Of a stretch of DNA of 64,000 nt, positions 9,290 to 20,957 are shown in pieces. The position numbers and the translations under genes were made by a program. Each line of letters begins with the position of its first letter. Position 1 is the stretch's first letter. This DNA comes from Simmondsia chinensis. Taxonomy: Eukaryota > Streptophyta > Magnoliopsida > Caryophyllales > Simmondsiaceae. The notes beneath the pieces are model-generated. The model was given only the letters and a program-made list of their open reading frames with translations, searched no databases and was not told the DNA's origin. The stretch spans positions 21,618,926 to 21,682,925 of the forward strand of contig JAGTTD010000011.1 in NCBI GenBank assembly GCA_018398585.1, read 5' to 3'.

Positions 9290-12200
9290 AGAGATCGACA
9301 GTGGGCTGGGTCGGCCTGGAACCCATCCCGGCCCAACCCATTTGGGCCGAGCCCAATTCGGCCCGCTACTGGCCATGGGCCTCCTCAAAATGGAGGAGGC
9401 CCAGGCCCAATTCCCCCAGCAGCTACTGCCGCACATGGCTCTTTTGAGCCATTGAGGTTCAATAAAAAAAAACCAATTTTTTTCCCTATAAATACTAACC
9501 TCATTTTCTCATTTCACCACATAAAAATCTATCAAATTCTCTCTTCTCTACTTACTTACATACAATTATTTTCTCTAAATCTCTCAAATTCAAAATTTCA
9601 ACTGTGTTCTGCTCATAGAAGTCCAATTTCAGTTTTTGCTTCAATAAGATTAGTATCGAAATTTTATTTACTTGTCATTTTTATTTACCTAACTTGCATT
9701 CTTACTTACATTGTAGAGTTAAAAATTAACAATATCATGGCTCATAATTCATCTTCATCTGGAGCTGGTCGATCTAGTTCTAGCTCTTATCGACCGCCTA
9801 AAGTCCCTAAAGTAGTTTAGCTTAGTACCCAGGAATGGGAATGTTTAGAACCCGGTCCGTCACTTCCCTACATAGACACCTTAAGTTGGGAATAAGAGCA
9901 GTACTACGAGGAGGATTATCCTGAAACGGGTGGTGGAGAATGTTCTCAAAGCGAACCAACACCCACCATTGATGAAACTAAAACCCGCACCAATAGCAGA
10001 CGTAATACTAGCGATGTACAGAACCACTTCACACTAGATCATGAACATAATAAAGCATATTGTACATTATGTGATCTCTCAAAAGTTTTCAGTCATCCAT
10101 GTGGTAGTGGGAATAGCATTCTAAAAAGTCACCCCGAATTAACTGCAGATAAAACCCAATAACATCTCATACAGCAAACGACTGGTGCACTTGCTAACTT
10201 TAGGTTTACCCAGGAAACTAATAGACGTCAATTAATGAGATACGTCATTAGGATGAAAGGCCATTTACCACCGGCCAAGACCCTAGCTTCGTCCAATATT
10301 GTCAAAACGCGTTAAACCCCGCCACTCTAAGGGTTCTTTGGAACACTTTGAAGTAGGACCCATTTAAAGAATTTGTAAATATGAAAAATGAGCTTCAATA
10401 TATTTTTAAGGCAAACACGAGCATGTTCTCATTGACGTCAGATACGTGGAAGTCGAAGCCCAGTGTGCCTTCGGCACATTAAACTGATTCTTCCTATATC
10501 ATTCAAAAACGAATAATTCATTTTTTCCTTCTTAAATATTCTCACACTACTAAGGCAATCACAGGTGCCATTATGGAGGCAATGCCATGAGTGGGGGATA
10601 GATCACAAAATTTTTAGCATTACTTTTGATAATGCTACTAACAATGATGCATCTGTAAAACAATTAATTAGACATATGAGGCCCACGTTAGATGGGAAAT
10701 GTTTTCATTTACGTTGCATCTGTTATATACTGCATTAAATGGTAATGGGTGGTATGCAACTTGTAGATGCTTTTTGGTGCATGTTTAAGAAAATTAGCGA
10801 TAGTAATTAAGACATCTGAAATTAGGCAAAGAAAATTTATACTTCTTTGTGGCATACATTGCATTTCTTTCAAAAAATTTAAAGTAGATACACAAACCAA
10901 GTGGTCATCCATGGTTGAGATGTTAGAAAGAATAATACCATACAAAGATGTCTTAATTGAATACTACAGGAAAATCCTTCAAAACTAAAGAATTTTAATT
11001 TTCAATGTGTAGATTGGAATGCAATTAATGAAGTTTGTAAATTTTTTGTTATTTTTAAAGATGCTAAAATTTTTTTTTTTTTATGTTATTATCCAACAAT
11101 TACACAAGCAATATCTAGACTGGTAGATACTGCTGCTTGAATGGATGAGAACGCCTCCAACCCCCGTGTTGGAGGCCTCTATTTCCGCCATGAGGCTAAA
11201 ATTTTTAAAATATTTTTTTGAATTATCACTGGCATATTGTATTGCCACCATTTTTTATCTACGTTGTAAACTTACGGGTTTGCAATTATTTGCACAATAT
11301 TTTAACGAAAAATTAAATCCAAAATACGTTGTAGCATCTTTTATTGGGGAAGTTGATGAAATTTTACAAAATTTATTTTCCGTGTACGCTCGAAGATTAG
11401 CATCGGATAATCCAAATGTTTTTTCCATATCATCTTCTTCGTCTGAAGGAAAATCATATATGTGGGATATGTTAAACCGATTAAAGCCCAAACAAAATCC
11501 CATGTTGTATGATGAGCTAGATTTTTACCTACGTTCGCCTATGCTCGACTTCAACCTGACACAAGAGAATCCAAATTTTGATATTTTTGCAATGGTGGCG
11601 TTCTAATAAAACCCAATATCTTGTGCTTTCCACCATGGCACGCGATATACTAACGTGTCTGGTGTCTTCAGTAGCATCGGAGTGTATTTTTAGTACAGGT
11701 GGTAGATTGCTTGGAGCAAAAAGAGTGAAGCTAGCACTGGCTACCTTTAATACTTGAAGGACTAGATGACTGCAATGGATAGAAACCAAGACCAACTCAA
11801 TTTAGGTTCATCAAGCAATGAAAAAGACAACCGTAGCTCTAGTTCAGCATGTCCTGCACCAACCACAGCAAGTTTAGACTAAGTTATTTATATTCCTATA
11901 ATTCTATTTTTTTATAATACATTTAATTTTATAAAATATTTTTATAATTTTAAATGGTGGTATCATATTGTCAGAGGTTTATCTTTTATCAATTTATGAT
12001 ATATTTTATTCTATTAAATATATTTATAATTATGATTGTGTTGTATTGTATTTGTATATTATATTATTCATCAATAAATTATAATTATTTTTTGTTCAAA
12101 ATGATTATATATTTTTATAATTTTGTAAGACACTATAAAAAATTGTATTGTATGTTAATATATATATATTATATATTAAAAAGGGGGGAGACCAGGCCGG

Positions 12201-12292
12201 GCTGGCCCAGCCGAGCCCGAGCCCGGGCCCTAACCCAGGCCTGGTTCACTGGACCGAGGGAAAACCCAGGTCCAGCCCGGTTCTCTCTCTAT
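9290..12292 (+). mobile_element. hAT DNA transposon, autonomous-type but decayed
   Basis: The element is flanked by a perfect 8-bp target duplication CCCTAACT (9282-9289 and 12293-12300), the size expected for hAT. Terminal sequences AGAGATCGACAG and, in reverse, ATAGAGAGAGAA are an imperfect inverted repeat followed by GGGCTGG in both arms. GGCCC-rich subterminal regions lie at 9299-9430 and 12189-12280. The family A LTR at 51312-51485 has the uninterrupted sequence TATACCCCTCCCCTAACTC in reverse, which is the empty site and confirms the boundaries. Confidence 0.92.
9737..11815 (+). pseudogene. hAT transposase, broken
   Basis: The likely start is the ATG at 9737 (MAHNSSSSGAGRSSSSSYRP), but a TAG at 9818 ends that frame. 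A BED-type zinc finger follows near 10020-10130 (AYCTLCDLSKVF, then GNSILKSHPEL), then fragments of the catalytic region such as SLTSDTWKSKPS near 10430. The hAT C-terminal dimerisation domain is clear at 11500-11760: NPMLYDELDFYL, STMARDILTC, SSVASECIFSTGGRLL. Numerous stops and frameshifts scatter these over all three plus frames, so no active transposase can be made. Confidence 0.85.
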
Positions 12293-12301
12293 CCCTAACT
12301 C

Positions 12302-12309
12302 TATATAAA
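12302..12309 (+). promoter_or_regulatory. TATA box of the family A LTR
   Basis: TATATAAA directly follows the right-hand hAT target duplication. The same box follows CCCCTAACTC in the intact family A LTR near 51380 (reverse strand). The hAT insertion moved all upstream U3 sequence 3 kb away. Confidence 0.6.
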
Positions 12310-12356
12310 GGGGTTGAGTGTTAAAAAGAAGACATAGATGAATTAAATGGAAAGTC

Positions 12357-12422
12357 TCTCCCTCCCTCTCTCTCTCTCTCTCTAAGTCTCCCTCCTCTCT
12401 CTATCTCTCTGTCGCTCTCTCC
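12357..12422 (+). repeat. CT-rich microsatellite in LTR leader
   Basis: A run of CTCTCT with CCCTC interruptions within the R/U5 part of the family A LTR; equivalent tracts occur in the other copies. Confidence 0.85.
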
Positions 12423-12573
12423 ACTTCTCTACTATACAAATCTATCATATACTTGCATATCTCTATACTTTGTATAGATTATACAAGTTATATACAACAT
12501 AATACTATCTTTGAGTTCAATTGTTTGATTGATTGAGTGGTTCGGTCGTGGATTGATTATGAAACGTAATTAT

Positions 12574-12590
12574 TGGTATCAAAGTAGTGG
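12574..12590 (+). promoter_or_regulatory. Family A primer-binding site
   Basis: TGGTATCAAAGTAGTGG immediately after the LTR; a one-base variant of the usual tRNA-Met site. Confidence 0.7.
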
Positions 12591-12607
12591 TCCTTGGCAT
12601 TCACTAA

Positions 12608-12740
12608 TGGAGGTTCCAAGAAATTCATCAATGGATGCTGATGCATTCATATTAGATGGATTGACTAAAATGAAAACAATGATCGATGATTACATGAGAA
12701 AAACTAATTATCAGTACAAATCAAAGGTTGTTGTTGAAGC
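12608..12740 (+). pseudogene. Family A gag-like ORF, 5' part
   Basis: An open frame from ATG 12608 (MEVPRNSSMDADAFILDGLT) runs to KVVVEA, where the LINE poly-T begins. No domain is recognised. Its frame resumes at about 18784 on the other side of the LINE. Related copies at 33469 and 48120 (minus) share the same acidic, Lys/Glu-rich character. Confidence 0.5.
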
Positions 12741-13114
12741 TTTTTTTTTTTTTTTTTTTTTTTTGGTAAGTCAACATGAAATACCATATACGGAAAACTA
12801 TATATGTACAAGTTTTCAAGGGACATACCCCAAGTCATGGCCAGAAAGGCCTACATCAATGGATCAAATGTCAAAGACAAAGGAAAAAAAAAATTAAAAA
12901 ACATCAAAGGTCAATATGACCAACAAAAGCAAAAGCTAAACAAAAGCCAAAAGCCAAACCAAAACTAGTGCTCAATCCCCCACTCCTGTAGAAGTTGAGA
13001 GTGATGTTGAGCACCACGAAGTGTAGAGCAGCAATGAGATGGCTACAAGCCAATTCTATGATCTCCTCGATAATAGCAGAAGAAGGTCTGGAATAAGAGC
13101 GCTGACTTCTTAGG

Positions 13115-16100
13115 TTATGCCCATACTAGAGGATGTAAACCATCGCAGAGAGGCAAAGGCGGGCTAGAAAAATCTACCCCACGACCACGGAGCCGAGTGA
13201 TGGCCAAGGAGATAAGCTCACGCCAAGGGAAAGCGGGCCAAGTAAAAGATGTGCATGAAGACACTCTATCCCAAACATTAGCCGAGAAGCTGCAGCCGAA
13301 GAAACAATGGCTATGTGACTCATCATCTGAACCACATAGCACACATTTAGCCTAAGTACCCTAAACCTAATGTCACAGCAGTCTATCACAAGTCCAAATT
13401 CACTCATATGAGGCAAGCCAAAGAACGAAAGAATGCCTTGGGATGTGCAAGGGGGAACCAAAGGAGATGGCGGGTGGGGTCCTCCTCCCTCCTATTGAAA
13501 ATTATCTTCATAGCTGATTAGGTGGTGAATATCCCTGAAAGGGTCACCTATCCGCCTAACATGGCCAGCGACGTCTAGTCTAGGCCTGAAGTCAACAAAA
13601 TCTCAAATAAGTAGCAGCTTAACCCTCTCCTATGGAAACCTTCACTGATCACCCTTAATGAAGGCAGAAACACGTGAGCCCCATAGGTGACCAGTATATG
13701 TTGAAGTGCGGGTCATGAACCGACCCTGCAAACACCCACATGATAGACAGTAGTTAGCCGAAAGCATAGGGTCATGCACATCCCCAATGATGTGTCTGAA
13801 CGTTCCATTACACAAGGACTGAACACTAAGGATGCTCCTCCACGACCAAGGAATTGACTATGTCTGTTGAACCTCCCAAAAGTTCTTCCCCTGGATTTGA
13901 TTGACATGAATCCACCAAGCTCAGAGACAATCACAATCCGTGAGTAGGGCCTAAATGTGCTTCATAATAGAAGCCTGGTTCCACTCAGTCAAGCGGCAAA
14001 TCCTAAGACCACCCTCTCTACAAGGATAACGAAGATGCCTGTAGGCAGACTTCGCTCCCCCCGGAGACAGCAAAGTGCCCCTCCATATAAAGGTATTAAG
14101 AGTCGACTCGATCTTTTTTATCATTACCTTCAAAAGAATGAAGACAGATGACCAATAGACCTAAATAGAAAATAACATTGACCTAATCAGCTACAAATGC
14201 CTAGCATAGGAAATAGCACATGAAGTCCAGAGCTGAATGCGAGTCAGGATGCGATCCAAGAGAGGCTTACAATGGATGAACTGTAGCCTCGAATAGGTAA
14301 GAAGCATCCCCAGATATCTGACCAAACAATGCCCCAATCTGAACCTCAGAATATCCAAAATAGACTGCTGAAAACTCTGAATCATTCCCGACGATGAAAA
14401 CGGTACTCTTTGCCACATTCGAGACAGCCCTAAAGGTGCAGCGAATCGGTCCGACATCTCCCAAATAACCGAGGCACTACCATCATCTGCCTGACTAAAA
14501 ATCATCACACCATCAGCAAAGCAAAGATACGTGAGTCGAGTACTATAGTAGCACAGGTGGAATCAAAACTGCAAATCAGCAATGGTACTACAAAGCAGAC
14601 CTCGCAGAATGGCGATAACGAACAAGTAAGGGGAAAGATGATCCCCCTACGAATACCCCGACTTGTGCCAAAAAACCCCTGAAGTTCGCCATTAATGGTG
14701 ACCGAAAACCTAGCTGCGGAAAACCACTCCCTCACCCAAATAATCATAGCCTCCTGGATACCCATACAATGCATGGCAAACAGAATGAAGTCCCAACACA
14801 CTGTATCAAACGCCTTGTGAATATCAATGTTCAAAGCACACCTAGGCGACACCGACAAAGGTGATAGTCGCGCATAAGCTCCTGAGCAAGCAAAATATTG
14901 TCTGAAATTCACCTCCCAGGGACAAAGGCAAATTGCAAGTCATCGATCAGAAGGTGGAAGAACCTCTTTCAGCCGGCTTGCAATGATCTTAGTGATACCC
15001 TTATTGATCACATTACAACAGGAGATTGGGCACTAGTCAGCGAAGGTGGAGGGATTCTCCACCTTTGAAACCAGACTGATACAAGTAGTGTTTAGGGCGC
15101 TCGGCATGCACCCTGACTAAAAGAACTACATAACGACCCACAATATCCCATGCCCTCTTGAAAAAGAGGGAGGTATACCATCAGGACCAGGAGTCCCTTA
15201 ATTAGCCATGGAGAAAAGAGCATCTTTCACCTCAGCATTAGAAATAGGAAGGGTCAATGGCCCACCCTGATCCTCAAAAAGACGGGCTTGAAAGAGGCCC
15301 GAGATATCCTCACAAAGCAAGCCACTCAGCTATGTTAACAACCCCTGAAAGTAAGAGACTTGAGCCTCTGATATCTCTCCCTCATTATAAGTCCTCACAC
15401 CATCAGGCCGAGTAACAGAAGAAAGTCGGCTCATAGCTGCCGTTGGACAACAAACATATGGAAGAACCGCGTACCCTAATGCCCTAAAAAAAGCAACTCG
15501 ATATGAGACATCTTATTGTAAAAAGCCTCCTCATCTCTACACAGCCTCGAATACCCCTGAGGTAAACGGTGCTCCTCCATCCGAAGGCCCACACACACAC
15601 GGTCAGCATCTAAAGCCCTCTAGGCCGCAACCCAGGCATCCGTCGCCACCACTACTCTGGCCGAGATATGACTGAAATGTCTAGCACTGAGGACTTTTAA
15701 CTCAGCCTTTAGCTACTTCAGCTTCTGAGTCAGCTGATACGTAGGCGTTCCATCAATGCAAGACTCCCACACCCTCCTCGTGGTCAGCCCAGAAGTTAAA
15801 GAACTTGAAAGGGAGCCGCGACGTGTGACACTCTCCAAGTCCTCTAACCATAGATAGGCAATGGTAAGAATGAATCTCATGCGGAAGGAACTCAACTAAT
15901 GAGCCAGAAAAGGCATGCAGCCACCCCTCACTCACCATGCAGCCATCAAGACACTTCAGAATGAGAGCATCCTCGACCATCCTATTAGACCAAATATAGC
16001 ACAGCCAAAAAAATGGCATAACAGTAAGCTTAGACTCATAAACACAGTTTTGAAAGTCATCCATGTGGCCAGGCCAAGAGTCCTGACCCCCACACATGGA

Positions 16101-16500
16101 CTAAGAATAGCATTAAAGTCTCCAAGGAGTATCCAAAGCTCCTCCTTAAATATACCTCCAAAGCTCCTAACGTGGCCCTAGCTTGTTAAAGCAATAGACA
16201 AATGTAGCAAAAAAGTTCACATCCTTTCGAAGATCAAAAACTCTGCAGGTGAGATGCTGATCCCCAACTTGCACTCTCGTAACATGGTAGACCCCAGGAT
16301 CCTAAATCACAATGATGCGGCACCTGGAGTTCCGCACCCCGCTGAACATTAACGGCCATCCCTTAGCCCAACGGGCAATAGCAGACTCAATAACAACTGG
16401 GTTAATCTTGGTCTCAACCAAGCCAACCAAACTAAGGCGACTAGAAGAAATCCAATCCCCAAATAGCATCGAATAGAATTGGGGTTGTTAAACCCCCTCA
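13115..16500 (-). pseudogene. LINE ORF2: endonuclease, RT, zf-RVT (broken)
   Basis: Read right to left. An AP-type endonuclease covers about 16480-15750 (SLVGLVETKINPVVIESAIA at its start, GGQDSWPGHMDDF later). Reverse transcriptase covers about 15250-14150: TPGPDGIP, NIDIHKAFDTVCWDF near 14830, TSRGIRRG near 14660, and the catalytic FADD region near 14515 now reads FADGVMIF, so the second Asp is lost. A zinc-binding zf-RVT domain follows at about 13460-13115 (LCGSDDESHSHCFFGC). Stops and shifts break the frame throughout. The enzyme would nick target DNA and prime reverse transcription there. Confidence 0.85.
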
Positions 16501-17421
16501 CATTTCAACAACCTATCATCGGAGACAGGAGAACTAATGTGATTCACTGCCCCCACAAGCTGCAACAGAGCTCGTAACATGACGACCAATGGGAGCAGGA
16601 TGTAAGACGCAATCAGAAGTAAAAGCCTCACCCGTGCACTCCTATGAAAAGAGAGCAAATCGATTCGACGATTCAACACTGGACACTATCATCGCGGACC
16701 GGTTCTTAATACAAGCAGTAGGCTTCACAATCCCAAAAAGGGCATCCTTGCCCATCTTAATCTCATAAGGAACAACTACTCGGCCCCAAATCCTCAGGCA
16801 AACCACTGTCCCTAAAATCGGTATTAGTGTAAGAGTCGAGATGAGAAACTCTGGACCCGCTAGTGGCATGGGCACGCCTCAGGATGAGGGAACTTTGTGG
16901 ATGAGACCAATGTGGTCCATCCCCAAGTACCCATTGCTGGGCTGCTAAACAGCCTTGCCACGGGTGTTGCCAAGGGCAGCAGCAGCCACCCATTATCGTT
17001 GCTTAAGGGGATGCATCCTCTTGCTGCTGCGCCAGGCCAAAAGTGGGCCTGAGCAGGCTCCAAAATAGGCGCCTGGGTAGGGCCCCGGCCTAGCTATGGG
17101 CCAGATAGGGGAGGGGCGTGTGCCCCTCCCTCCCCCCTACGCTAGACCCAGACTGGGCCTAGCCACCCTTCTGGGCCCGGTACGGGCCATAAGAGATAGT
17201 GGCCCACCACAAGACGGTGGCCAACCACTAGTAGCAAGGGGTCGCGTGCTCCCCTCATTCGTCCTTCCACAGCCACGACCCCACCGAAAATTGCTGCGTC
17301 CTAGCCACAGGCAACAACCCCACCAGACGCCGCCCCCAAAACCGGACCACCTCCCGTTGGAACTGCAGCCACCGGCATAGGCGCCTCACCGAACACCGTC
17401 ACTTGGGGGCCACCAGCAACC

Positions 17422-18243
17422 CTAGTATCCTTTTTCTTGCAGGTTTTCAACCTTCTTCTTCCTCCCTATCATTGGCGCAGCCATAGTTGGACCACCATGG
17501 GCACTAAGGGGCATGCAAGAATGACAAAAGCCCAAACACATCGCACAATGTTTTGGCATGGCCTCACAAGCAACGGATAGCTTAATTCGAACCCCTTCAA
17601 CGTCAATATAAGCCTCCTTCAGAACAGGACACTTTGCATGAACCTCAACACAAACCCAAATATAACCAAGCCTAGTATAGTCAGCCATTACCTTATCCGT
17701 GAACAAGGGGACGCCCACAATGTTGGCAGCAACACTGATCCTAGGCGGCTTCCAAAGAGTAAGCGGCAAGCCTGCGATGAATCTGGACTGGGGCTATAAG
17801 ATAGTCCTTCCTTAGAAAAAGCCCCTCTTTCCAAAGCTAGAGGGGTATGCTATGCCCTTAAAGAACTAAGGACCATCCACCAAAACACTTTCAGCTTGCT
17901 CCTTAGAGCGAAACTGAAACATGTAGACCTCCTGATCAGAGAGCACACACTCAAGGCCCCTCTCACCCCAAAGATGAAGGCCAATCCCTTGCGCCCGAGA
18001 TTAGGCAAGACCCTTACCAATCAGAAGTCCTACAAGGCAGTGCTCCCACTTCCCATTCCCGGAAGAGAAAACCTCCTGTGGAACAAACCCCATAGTCTTG
18101 CCATGAATGCGTGAAGGGTGGACATACCAAAGCCAATTACTATCAGTAGAACGCACACGATCCGCCCAAGTAGGTGCCGATGCACCTCCCTCTGACAAAT
18201 CCGGGACTCCGGTTATAGCGGCAGACTCATGCACCTCAACCAT
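17422..18243 (-). pseudogene. LINE ORF1: DUF4283 and zinc-knuckle protein (broken)
   Basis: The likely start is the ATG at 18243 (MVEVHESAAITGVPDLSE), with a TWADRV motif typical of plant L1 ORF1. DUF4283-like sequence follows (FSSGNGKWEHCLVGLLIGK), then after frame breaks the C-terminal half (PLTLWKPPRISVAANIVGVP) and a zinc knuckle HCAMCLGFCHSC near 17530. ORF1 proteins bind the LINE RNA. Stops near 18001 and 17770 break the frame. Confidence 0.8.
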
Positions 18244-18775
18244 GGTGCGTGAAGATGGAAAAATAGTTAAAAAGCAGTAAAAAAAAACCTAGAAAATTAC
18301 AGTTTTGTGGCCACCATTGTGGACAACCAATAGCCGCCACCACCACCAGCCAAAAACCAGCGACCACCTCCTAGACACCAGCAAGGATCCAAGCCATAAA
18401 AAAACAGAAGGACTTACGTGAAAGCTCTCTGAAAATGAGCAGGAGATCACCCCCTGAAGCTCTACAAGTCGCCCTGCTACTAGAGAGCCATCGCACGGTC
18501 GAGGACTGGCCTGAGAACCACAAGCTCGCGTCCTACGCATACACCACAAAACCCTACCCACTATGCTGTCACTCACTCTTTTCGCCCTCCCCGGTCACCG
18601 GAACTCGGCCGCTAGACCCACCCCTAGGAAGAGGTGACATCCGTGAGTGTTTTGGCGTCAGTCCCAGTCGCAGCCGTGCAGCGGCCCATCAGATCACATC
18701 AGCCCGAGTGCCGCGTGTCTCTTTGCTCCTCGGTCGCCTTGCGTGCTACTCAATTGCTATAGATTCCGATACTAC
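18244..18775 (-). other. Probable LINE 5' leader
   Basis: GC-richer than its surroundings, no protein motif. Plus-strand reading through this segment into family A sequence (from 18435) is a chance frame. Confidence 0.45.
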
Positions 18776-18783
18776 TGTTAAAG

Positions 18784-19112
18784 ATCTAAAGATGGAGAAG
18801 ATGAAACCAGCAGATCGGGATGCCACAGAAGCATCGGCACCACCTCCTCCGACCTTGATCGAAGAGGATGGAACCATTGACGCCAGAAACCAGATCATCG
18901 ATCTAGAAGCCTCCGAGGTGCCAAAATCGATCGAAGAGGAGGTCGGTGACAACCAAGCAACGAAGCTCGGTGATAGAGAGGTTGACGATGAGAAGACCGA
19001 GCATGAGTCGCAGTTGGTAGATTTGGTGAATAGCACGACGAACGAGACAATGATCAAGGGAGTTGAATCAACTGATTCCAATGGTGGAAAAACCTATGAT
19101 GGTCGGAGTTGA
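18784..19112 (+). pseudogene. Family A gag-like ORF, 3' part
   Basis: Encodes an acidic, proline-bearing segment (APPPPTLIEEDG, then Glu/Asp-rich) to a TGA at 19110-19112. It is in frame with the piece ending at 12740 once the LINE is left out. Family A copies share this composition but no known domain. The product would not be a polymerase. Confidence 0.5.
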
Positions 19113-19127
19113 ATCAACTGACTTAAC

Positions 19128-19203
19128 AAAATACTACTGTCTTTGAGTTCAATTGTTTGATTGATTGAGTGGTTCAGTCGTGGATTGATTATGACTCGTA
19201 ACA
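19128..19203 (+). repeat. Family A 3' LTR, terminal fragment
   Basis: From CTTTGAGTTCAATTGTTTGA to GTCGTGGATTGATTATGA it matches the end of the 5' LTR (about 12508-12562) almost base for base. The rest of the 3' LTR has been deleted. Confidence 0.75.
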
Positions 19204-19610
19204 TAATGTGATGTTCGTGTTGGATTCGACAATAATAATATCTACCAGCATAGAGAAAATTGATTTCGCACTAGCATCATTACATGATTTTAAGCACTTA
19301 TGAATGTTCTGACATCTCTATTACACATTGCTTGGAGAATCCCCACACATTAATCTCCACAGCTACATCTAGGATTAGGTGAGTCCATTTCATCTATATA
19401 ATCACCAATGGGAAGACAGGCTTGTCATAGACTATCTTCAAAGTTAACAGAGTTTTCCACCCTTCTTTGAGTATTGTGTTCAATTAGGCTACGGATTCTA
19501 TATTTATGTATTTTTGTTTTGATTTTTTGGCTTTCTTTTTTTAGGAAGTGCTATATGCTTCCCAAAAGATTCATTCTTGTTTCTTACTTATTAAAAAAGA
19601 ATGAGAAATT
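19204..19610. other. Intergenic, nothing recognised
   Basis: AT-rich sequence without a gene, structured repeat or long frame. Confidence 0.4.
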
Positions 19611-20138
19611 ATCAATTAGGTCTCCTAAGGTTTAACCATTTATCATTAAAGTACCATAACGTTTCAAAATATACAATATGATACCTTGAGATTTAAAAGT
19701 TTTATCACTTAAGTATCCTAAAGTTCTAAAATTTCATCAATCAGGTACCTTTCTTCCAGATTTGATAGAATCTTGTTGAAAATGCTAACGTGAAACATGA
19801 CTTCGTCAATATTATTCCTTGATTTCTTTACCAAAAATACTGATACAACAAATGATTTTGGTAATATATAGATAGTATACATCCAAATTCAGTAAACATT
19901 TTTCACAATTCATTGAATTTTTTAAAAAAAAATATTGATATGGCTTATATATATATTATTGTAATTATGCACTATATTAGCATTTTTTTGTGTAAAATTG
20001 GTTTGAATTTTGCAAAAATTAATCAAATTCCAAAATGAAATAAGTGATAAAATATTCAAACCTCGGGGTATCTCATTGTATATAGTGAAACCTCAGAGTA
20101 TCGAGGTAATGAATGATCAAACCTCATAGTAACTAAGT

Positions 20139-20140
<2 letters not shown>
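19611..20140. repeat. Foldback MITE, family M1, both arms present
   Basis: The left arm (ATTATCAATTAGGTCTCCTA, then GATACCTTGAGATTTAAAAG, then ATCACTTAAGTATCC) is matched in reverse by the right arm ending at 20140 (TTAGTTACTATGAGGTTTGA, GATACCCCGAGGTTTGAATA, TTTATCACTTATTTC). Each arm is itself built from 35-45 bp sub-repeats of a TTAGGTACC..GAGGTTT phrase. The loop is AT-rich and non-coding. Probably mobilised by a Mutator-like transposase; that is an inference. Confidence 0.7.

Positions 20141-20176
<36 letters not shown>
20141..20176. repeat. Poly(C) homopolymer, 36 bases
   Basis: An uninterrupted run of 36 C at the right edge of the M1 element, followed by GCC and an A-run. On the minus strand this is G36. 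Confidence 0.95.
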
Positions 20177-20177
<1 letters not shown>

Positions 20178-20277
20178 CCAAAAAAAAAACAAAAGAAAAG
20201 CCCCTTTTAATCAAACACGACCTATCTTGTAAATATTTAATTTTAGAAGGGCTTCAACGGCATAGCCTAATAGTTGG

Positions 20278-20957
20278 CAGGGATGGCAATTACACTTGAA
20301 TCAGTTGGATACCCATCCAACCCGACCACTTATAATGGATTTAAATATAAAGGATGAGTTTTATATGGATTTGAATTTGGATGTTAGGATTTTGACGACA
20401 TCAAATCCAACTCAGACCCGACCTGAATCCTATCTAAAATTATGTTTAGTGTAGGATCAAATAATAAAATTACTAAATTTTGTGTCTTTAAAATGTCAAA
20501 ATAGATTCTAATATATTTTTATTGCTTTAACATTTTGTGACTTGTTCTACCAATATATCTATATCCTTTGCAAAAACCATGATATATGACATCATGTGTA
20601 AGATTAATATTTAAGAGGTTTTTTAACGGTTGCGTATTAAATATTATTATTATTAAATGGAAAAAAGAAAAAATATTTAGCAATATATCCAAATATTGGC
20701 ATTTAAGATATTATTATTGCATTGTTATTGTTATATATATATATATTAATATTAGATTGTATTATTATAATTGTTTATAGGATTTAAATGAGTTATGGAT
20801 TTGGTTTGAATATTTATTTCACCCGATAGATTTGGATTTGGGTTGAATTTTTATGGAATAAATATGTCTTTTCTAAATTTAGATTAGGTCGGATTTTTCA
20901 TGGGATCGATCTAAATGAAGGCAATCTCGACCCAAATCTTACCCATTATCATTCCTA
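20278..20957. mobile_element. Non-autonomous hAT element
   Basis: Termini CAGGGATGGCAAT and, in reverse, TAGGAATGATAAT are typical of hAT ends. Eight-base flanks ATAGTTGG (20270-20277) and GCAGTTGG (20958-20965) agree at six positions, consistent with an old 8-bp duplication. Both subterminal regions are rich in CCAACCCGACC/GGGTTGAATTT-type words. No transposase is encoded. Confidence 0.75.

Larger units (their letters stand above)
9190..12571 (+). repeat. Family A 5' LTR (split by hAT)
   Basis: The LTR begins TGAAATATGATACAAAC, comparable to the minus-strand family A LTR starting near 51485. It contains a TATA box, a CT-rich leader and ends just before the primer-binding site. The hAT insertion separates U3 from the TATA box. 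Confidence 0.7.
12741..18775 (-). mobile_element. L1-type LINE, near full length, decayed
   Basis: A 3' poly-A tail (T-run at 12741-12763 on the plus strand), ORF2 and ORF1 in the expected order, and a non-coding 5' leader up to about 18775 make this an essentially full-length minus-strand L1. The right edge is set by where the family A frame resumes. A weak target duplication is possible: TGTTGAAG before the tail and TGTTAAAG at 18776-18783. Many stops mark an old copy. Confidence 0.85.
9190..19203 (+). mobile_element. Family A non-autonomous LTR element with nested hAT and L1
   Basis: The 5' LTR runs 9190-9289 and 12301-12571, interrupted by a hAT transposon. A primer-binding site follows at 12574, then a short gag-like interior (12608-12740 and 18784-19112) split by an L1 LINE. 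The end of the 3' LTR is recognisable at 19128-19203 (TTTGAGTTCAATTGTTTGATT and onward, matching 12511-12562). Removing both inserts leaves roughly 1 kb, like the family A copy at 33059-34785. It has no polymerase and must depend on another element. Confidence 0.75.

Noticed and set aside
9224..9820. 198-codon plus frame starting at 9224
   Set aside because: It starts outside the hAT, crosses the target duplication and the GC-rich terminus; only its last 28 codons coincide with the transposase start.
18435..19112. 225-codon plus frame
   Set aside because: It runs from antisense LINE leader into family A sequence; only the part after about 18784 belongs to a real frame.
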